In this document: one piece after another, positions 60,587 through 64,000 of the stretch
Layout: the number at the start of each line of letters is the position of its first letter
Numbering within the stretch: position 1 is the first letter of the stretch
Assembly (NCBI GenBank): GCA_963774765.1
Contig: CAVZGP010000031.1
Coordinates: 62,001-126,000 of the forward strand
Reading direction: 5' to 3'
Origin: Sva-07 sp963774765
Lineage (GTDB): Bacteria > Actinomycetota > Acidimicrobiia > Acidimicrobiales > Ilumatobacteraceae
DNA length: 64,000 nucleotides
Notes under the pieces: model-generated
Told to the model about the DNA's origin: nothing
Seen by the model: the letters and a program-made list of their open reading frames with translations, nothing else
Database searches by the model: none
Translations under genes and position numbers: made by a program

Positions 60587-60890
60587 ATGACCCCGAACGA
60601 CGACCTCCGGGCCAGACGTCTCGCCACGCTCCAGATCCACTTCAAGTCGGAGGTCGACCACGACTGGGATGCCTGCCTCGGCACGTTCGTCGACCATCCT
60701 CGCTACGAGATCATGCTCGTCGGACACGAACACCTGCGAGTTCGTGGGCGACCCACCGACCGGAAAGCCGTTCCGCGTCCCGACGATCGCCGTGTTCTTC
60801 TTCGAGGACGACCGGATCACGAACGAGCGCGTCAAGCTCGATGCGGCGAGCATGCTCCGCCAGATCGGTCGTACCGACCTGCTCGGGTGA
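60587..60890 (+). pseudogene. SnoaL-like polyketide-cyclase fragment
   Basis: About 100 residues in two frames. MTPNDDLRARRLATLQIHFK, DHPRYEIMLVGHEHLR is the first half. EFVGDPPTGKPFRVPTIAVFF, then RITNERVKLDAASMLRQIG, follows after a shift near 60740. SnoaL-like proteins of this type are ~140-150 residues; the central ~40 residues are missing. So a deletion with a frameshift has destroyed it. It is divergent from the abhydrolase gene. Confidence 0.62.
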
Positions 60891-61010
60891 CTCGCCAATC
60901 GGTGCGTTGAGTGCTCGTTCCGAGCGACTCCACGTCGGCGGCGGGAGAACATCCGCCCACTCGAGATCGAGGAGTTCCTTTGCGCCCGTCCGGAACCGGA
61001 ACCAGCGCGA
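60891..61010. other. short gap with a copy of the etfA 5' region
   Basis: Within 60993-61040, spilling into the 3' end of the DedA gene, the sequence closely resembles 58817-58864, the start of the etfA-like gene with its upstream bases. It includes an orphan start reading MIALVPVPDG that then diverges. I see no gene in it. Confidence 0.5.
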
Positions 61011-61700
61011 TCATCCGTCCAGAGCACGGTCGGTGCCGTCGGCAGGAGAAATCTCTGCCGAGGTCGGTTCCTCCGACTTCGCTCGTCGCCGTTCCCGGAG
61101 CCATCGGACTGCCTCGACGAGCAGCGTGAGCCCCAACGACGTTGCGAATGCGAGCCAGAACGCGGCGGTCTCGTTGTCCTCGAACGCCTGGCCGAAGAGG
61201 TAGCCGAGCCCGGCCGCGTACGTGGCCCAGATGGTCGCCGCGATCGCGACCCAGGTCGCGAACCATACGCGCGGTTGCTGTGTGACACCCGAGGAGATCG
61301 TGAGGATGCTGCGTCCACCCGGGATGAAGCGGGCTGTGATCAGGAGCATTCCCCCGCGCTTCTTGATCTGGTTGGCCGCGGAGTCGAGGCGCGCTCCGCG
61401 GTTCGGCTTGCGTGCGGCCCACGCCCGCACCCGTGGTTCGAAGTAGTCGCCGATCGAGTAGGCGAGGTTGTCGCCGAGGAACGCACCGGACGCGCCGGCG
61501 AAGATCACGAGGGCCAGGTTCTGGTTGCCTGCACCGGCAGCGACTCCACCCGCGATGACGGTCGTCTCGCCGGGGACGATGGGGATCACCGAGTCGAGGA
61601 GTGCCACCGCGAAGATGATCAGTAGGAACCACCAGTTGGACGAGAACTCATCGAGCCACGTCGAGAAGTCGCCGATGATGTTTCCGACGAGGCCGACCAT
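61011..61700 (-). CDS. DedA family membrane protein
   Basis: 229 residues, five or six helices. DSVIPIVPGETTVIAGGVAAG, LGDNLAYSIGDYFEPRVR and ARFIPGGRSILTISSGVTQ are the DedA (SNARE-associated) signatures, including the membrane re-entrant acid and arginines. DedA proteins are linked to undecaprenyl-phosphate or lipid recycling and proton motive force. The C-terminus, SPADGTDRALDG, comes from the tract shared with the etfA upstream region. Confidence 0.85.
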   Translation of the reverse strand: MVGLVGNIIGDFSTWLDEFSSNWWFLLIIFAVALLDSVIPIVPGETTVIAGGVAAGAGNQNLALVIFAGASGAFLGDNLAYSIGDYFEPRVRAWAARKPNRGARLDSAANQIKKRGGMLLITARFIPGGRSILTISSGVTQQPRVWFATWVAIAATIWATYAAGLGYLFGQAFEDNETAAFWLAFATSLGLTLLVEAVRWLRERRRAKSEEPTSAEISPADGTDRALDG

Positions 61701-61758
61701 GAGGGTTCGACGCTAGCGGCCCCCGTCCACGCGCAACTCTCGATCGATCCCGCTCCGC

Positions 61759-61918
61759 GATGAGCGAAACCGCTGTATCCGGTCGGTTCGCTCATCGGTG
61801 GGGTCGGGCCTCGTGTTGCGATGAGCGAAACCGCTGTATCCGGTCGGTTCGCTCATCGGTGGGGTCGGGCCTCGTGTTGCGATGAGCGAAACCGCTGTAT
61901 CCGGTCGGTTCGCTCATC
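61759..61918. repeat. 38-bp palindrome, three tandem copies (locus 6)
   Basis: Copies at 61759-61796, 61820-61857 and 61881-61918, period 61. The left spacer GGTGGGGTCGGGCCTCGTGT then TGC is the same between copies 1-2 and 2-3. It ends 11 bases after the GH3 stop (minus strand) and begins 58 bases upstream of the DedA start. Confidence 0.92.
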
Positions 61919-61929
61919 GCAAGGCGGGA

Positions 61930-64000
61930 TCACGTGATCGTGATGCGGACGCGGGATCGTTCGTCGGTGGCCGAGGCGGCGACGACGACGTCGTACTCGC
62001 CCGGTTCGATCAACCAGGCACCGGTGGCGGTGTCCCAGTGGTGGAACGCGTCGGGGCCGAACTCGAGCGTCAGCTCGGCGTCGGACCCGGCCGGAACCAC
62101 TGCCTTGTCCCACGCCTTCAACTCCTTGGGGGGCCGAACCGCCGACGGTGCGACCGGTGCGACATATCCCTGTACCACGACGGTCGCGTCACGGTCGCCC
62201 GTCGCGGTGATCGGTACCGACACGGTGACGCTGTCGCCGACGCCGATCGCGGTCGCGGAAGCCCTCGGTTCACCCCACCCGGCAGCGCCGTAGCTGAGAC
62301 CGTGGCCGAAGGGGAAGCGTGGTGCCATCGAGCGGGCGTCGTAGCCGCGGTAGCCCATGAACAGCCCCTCGCCGTAGCGCTGGGTGCCAGCGCCGGTGCT
62401 GTCGTGGTCGGGTGCGTGATGGAGATACGCGGGATGATCGGCCAATCGCTTCGGGATCGTCGTCGGCAGTCGACCGCCGGGGTCGGCGAGGCCGAGCAGC
62501 ACGTCCACCAACGCCTCGGCCTGTTCCTGTCCGGCGAAGAACGAGGTGAGGATCGCGGGCGCGGCATCCGGATCGTCAGGGTCGGCCCAGTCCATCGTGA
62601 CCGGCGATCCGGCGTTCACGATCACGGCCGTGTTCGGATTCGCCGCGGTCACTCGACGCACGAGCTCGTCCTGACGGCCGGGGAGATCCATCGTCGTGCG
62701 ATCGTGGCCCTCGGTCTCCCATTCGTCGTTCGTCCCGACCATCACAACGGCGACATCGGCGGCGGCCGCGGTGGCGACCGCGCGGTCCATCAGATCGACG
62801 GGCTCCGGCGATCGGATCCCGACCCGGATCGCGGCGAACCCGTTGCCCGATGCGGTTGCGAAGCCGATGTACAGCGGGACCGCTTCGCCGGCCCGGCACT
62901 CGATCTCGTGGGTGACCTCCACGCTCCCGTATCCGAAGAACTCCTCGCTGCGGGGGAGGGCCATCTCGCGGTCGGCGAGCACTTCCTCCAACCCGTGGCC
63001 AGTGTCGACGGCGACCGTCATCGGGCCGGTTGTCACCACGCCGATCGTGTGTGGCCCATCGACATCGGGGATGAACGATCCTTCGACTCGCGCCGAGAAC
63101 TTGCGTGGATCGACACCCGCGGGTACCGAACCGAAGAAGCGCACGAGGGTGGTCGGCGTCGGCTGATCGAGCACGGCCTCAGCTGTCCAGTCGCTGCCGT
63201 TGACGTACGAGACGGTGAGGCCGCGCTCCCCGGTCGGGCTGAGCAGTTGGCCCTTGCGAACCACGGGGGTGAGACGATCGATACGTACCCCCGGCTCATA
63301 GGTGACCGTGGCGTCAGTGGCGGTGCCGGGCCCGATCCTGTCGGTGATCGCGGCGAGCAATGTCCGGTGGCCGAACGGCGTGAGGCTCGCCGAGCCACCC
63401 CCCATGCACCGGTCGATGTCGGCATTCGGGCCGATCACCGCGACCTGCTTGATCCTCGCAGCATCGAGGGGGAGCACCGAAGCGGTCACGGAATCGCGGG
63501 TGATCGGCTCGTTGCGTAACAGCACGGTTCCGGCGACTGCGGCGCGTCGGGTGAGCGCGCGCTCGGCGGGGTCGTCGATCGACTGCTCGTCGGCATCGGG
63601 GGACCGCTCGTCGGCGCGAACACGGTTGACGAGAACGAGGAGGTCGCGCACGAGGCGGTCGATCTGGGCCTCGTCGACCTCGCCGCGCTCGACCGCGGCG
63701 GCCAGCTTGTCGCCGTAGATCCGCACGGGGCCGGGCATTTCCAGATTGAGCCCGGCGTTGGCGGCCGGTGCCGCGTCGTGGACCCCATACCAGTCGGAGA
63801 CGACGAACCCGTCGAACCCCCATTCGTCGCGCAGGATCTCGGTGAGCAACCGCCGGTTCTGGGCGGCGTGCTCACCGGCGAGCTTGTTGTACGAGCTCAT
63901 GATGCCCCACGCCTGAGCGTTCTTGACGGTCTGCTCGAACGGGCGCAGATACAACTCGCGCAGGGTGCGCTCGTCGACATCGACATCCACCGACATCCGT
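61930..64000 (-). CDS. GH3 beta-glucosidase (5' end outside the window)
   Basis: At least 690 residues, continuing upstream past 64000. Its order matches bacterial GH3 enzymes: a TIM-barrel end with VSVDVDERTLRELYLRPFE, KGYIMSSYN-like AWGIMSSYNKLAGEHAAQNR, then the nucleophile in FDGFVVSDWYGVHD; the alpha/beta sandwich with VVMVGTNDEWETEGHDRTTM then DLPGRQDELV; a PA14 insert (LVRFFGSVPAGVDPRKFSAR then VEGSFIPDVDGPHTIGVVTTG); and a C-terminal Fn3-like domain. It cleaves beta-glucosides. The missing start lies beyond the window edge; the ATG at 63996 is internal. Confidence 0.88.
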   Translation of the reverse strand, partial: RMSVDVDVDERTLRELYLRPFEQTVKNAQAWGIMSSYNKLAGEHAAQNRRLLTEILRDEWGFDGFVVSDWYGVHDAAPAANAGLNLEMPGPVRIYGDKLAAAVERGEVDEAQIDRLVRDLLVLVNRVRADERSPDADEQSIDDPAERALTRRAAVAGTVLLRNEPITRDSVTASVLPLDAARIKQVAVIGPNADIDRCMGGGSASLTPFGHRTLLAAITDRIGPGTATDATVTYEPGVRIDRLTPVVRKGQLLSPTGERGLTVSYVNGSDWTAEAVLDQPTPTTLVRFFGSVPAGVDPRKFSARVEGSFIPDVDGPHTIGVVTTGPMTVAVDTGHGLEEVLADREMALPRSEEFFGYGSVEVTHEIECRAGEAVPLYIGFATASGNGFAAIRVGIRSPEPVDLMDRAVATAAAADVAVVMVGTNDEWETEGHDRTTMDLPGRQDELVRRVTAANPNTAVIVNAGSPVTMDWADPDDPDAAPAILTSFFAGQEQAEALVDVLLGLADPGGRLPTTIPKRLADHPAYLHHAPDHDSTGAGTQRYGEGLFMGYRGYDARSMAPRFPFGHGLSYGAAGWGEPRASATAIGVGDSVTVSVPITATGDRDATVVVQGYVAPVAPSAVRPPKELKAWDKAVVPAGSDAELTLEFGPDAFHHWDTATGAWLIEPGEYDVVVAASATDERSRVRITIT

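Noticed and set aside
7676..61918. CRISPR arrays, since the palindromes recur at a fixed 61-bp spacing
   Set aside because: Only two or three copies per locus, spacers are similar or identical within a locus, no cas genes, and six separate loci. A dispersed palindromic family fits better.
1..64000. tRNA, rRNA or other structural RNA genes
   Set aside because: I saw no TTCGANTC-type tRNA arm with acceptor pairing, nor rRNA-like tracts; a covariance search would be needed to exclude small RNAs.
1..64000. Insertion sequences, integrases or prophage genes
   Set aside because: No transposase, recombinase or phage structural protein was visible in any frame; only passive repeats were found.

Overview
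This is a high-G+C stretch with dense coding on both strands and frequent 1-4 base stop/start overlaps. It reads as the chromosome of an actinobacterium. Supporting signs are two F420-type luciferase-like oxidoreductases, two mycofactocin genes (mftE, mftF) with their electron-transfer flavoprotein partners, an actinobacterial-type SOS box on dinB, an ECF sigma factor with a membrane partner, and GTG starts. The mix of aromatic ring-cleavage, amide, sulfatase and polyamine genes suits an Acidimicrobiia/Ilumatobacter-like aquatic heterotroph. That lineage guess is inference, not something I could test.

Layout. 1-5.4 kb: a one-direction meta-cleavage lower pathway (semialdehyde dehydrogenase, hydratase, decarboxylase, acetaldehyde dehydrogenase with a +1 frameshift, aldolase, tautomerase) converting 2-hydroxymuconic semialdehyde to pyruvate and acetyl-CoA. 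5.4-20 kb: single genes, including a Baeyer-Villiger-type monooxygenase, a LysR regulator with a clear operator, a predicted metal-dependent hydrolase, a sterol-desaturase-like hydroxylase, DoxX, an EAL/HDOD protein, COQ4-like, a TetR regulator, aroQ, VOC and SMP-30 proteins and an F420 oxidoreductase. 20-32 kb: a membrane-anchored cupredoxin/multicopper oxidase fusion, a spermidine-synthase-like protein, an SDR coupled to a large acyl-reductase-like gene (frameshifted), a sulfatase (frameshifted), an ECF sigma/membrane protein pair, a cupin, an acyl-ACP thioesterase and a dimethylformamidase-like protein. 33-41 kb: dinB bracketed by inverted copies of a repeat element, then a spermidine/putrescine ABC transporter operon with a divergent aminobutyraldehyde-type dehydrogenase. 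41-53 kb: a K+/H+ or Na+/H+ antiporter, a hydrolase-OsmC fusion, YihY, ung, a PLP desulfhydrase-like enzyme, a shattered 2-oxoglutarate oxygenase gene, a secreted transglycosylase-like protein, a ROK protein, a DUF418-like membrane protein, an alanine-racemase-like protein and DUF4395. 53-59 kb: a six-gene operon of ETF alpha, FixC, FixX, ETF beta, mftE and mftF. 59-64 kb: an abhydrolase, a SnoaL remnant, DedA and a GH3 beta-glucosidase running off the end.

The most unusual signal is in the intergenic DNA. A 38-bp palindrome occurs 14 times at six loci, nearly always in tandem at a 61-bp period beside gene 3' ends. Three ~230-bp elements share CTCAGCGG-containing terminal inverted repeats. 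Two of them carry the palindromes and lie in opposite orientation exactly flanking dinB; the third has different contents. A 65-bp palindrome is present twice, almost identical, once inside the mycofactocin/ETF operon. A third family, centred on GGGGTCAGACCCC, looks like terminators.

Several genes carry frameshifts, clustered at 23.5-26.1 kb and 46.9-47.8 kb. Protein homology persists through each break, so sequencing indels are as likely as true decay.
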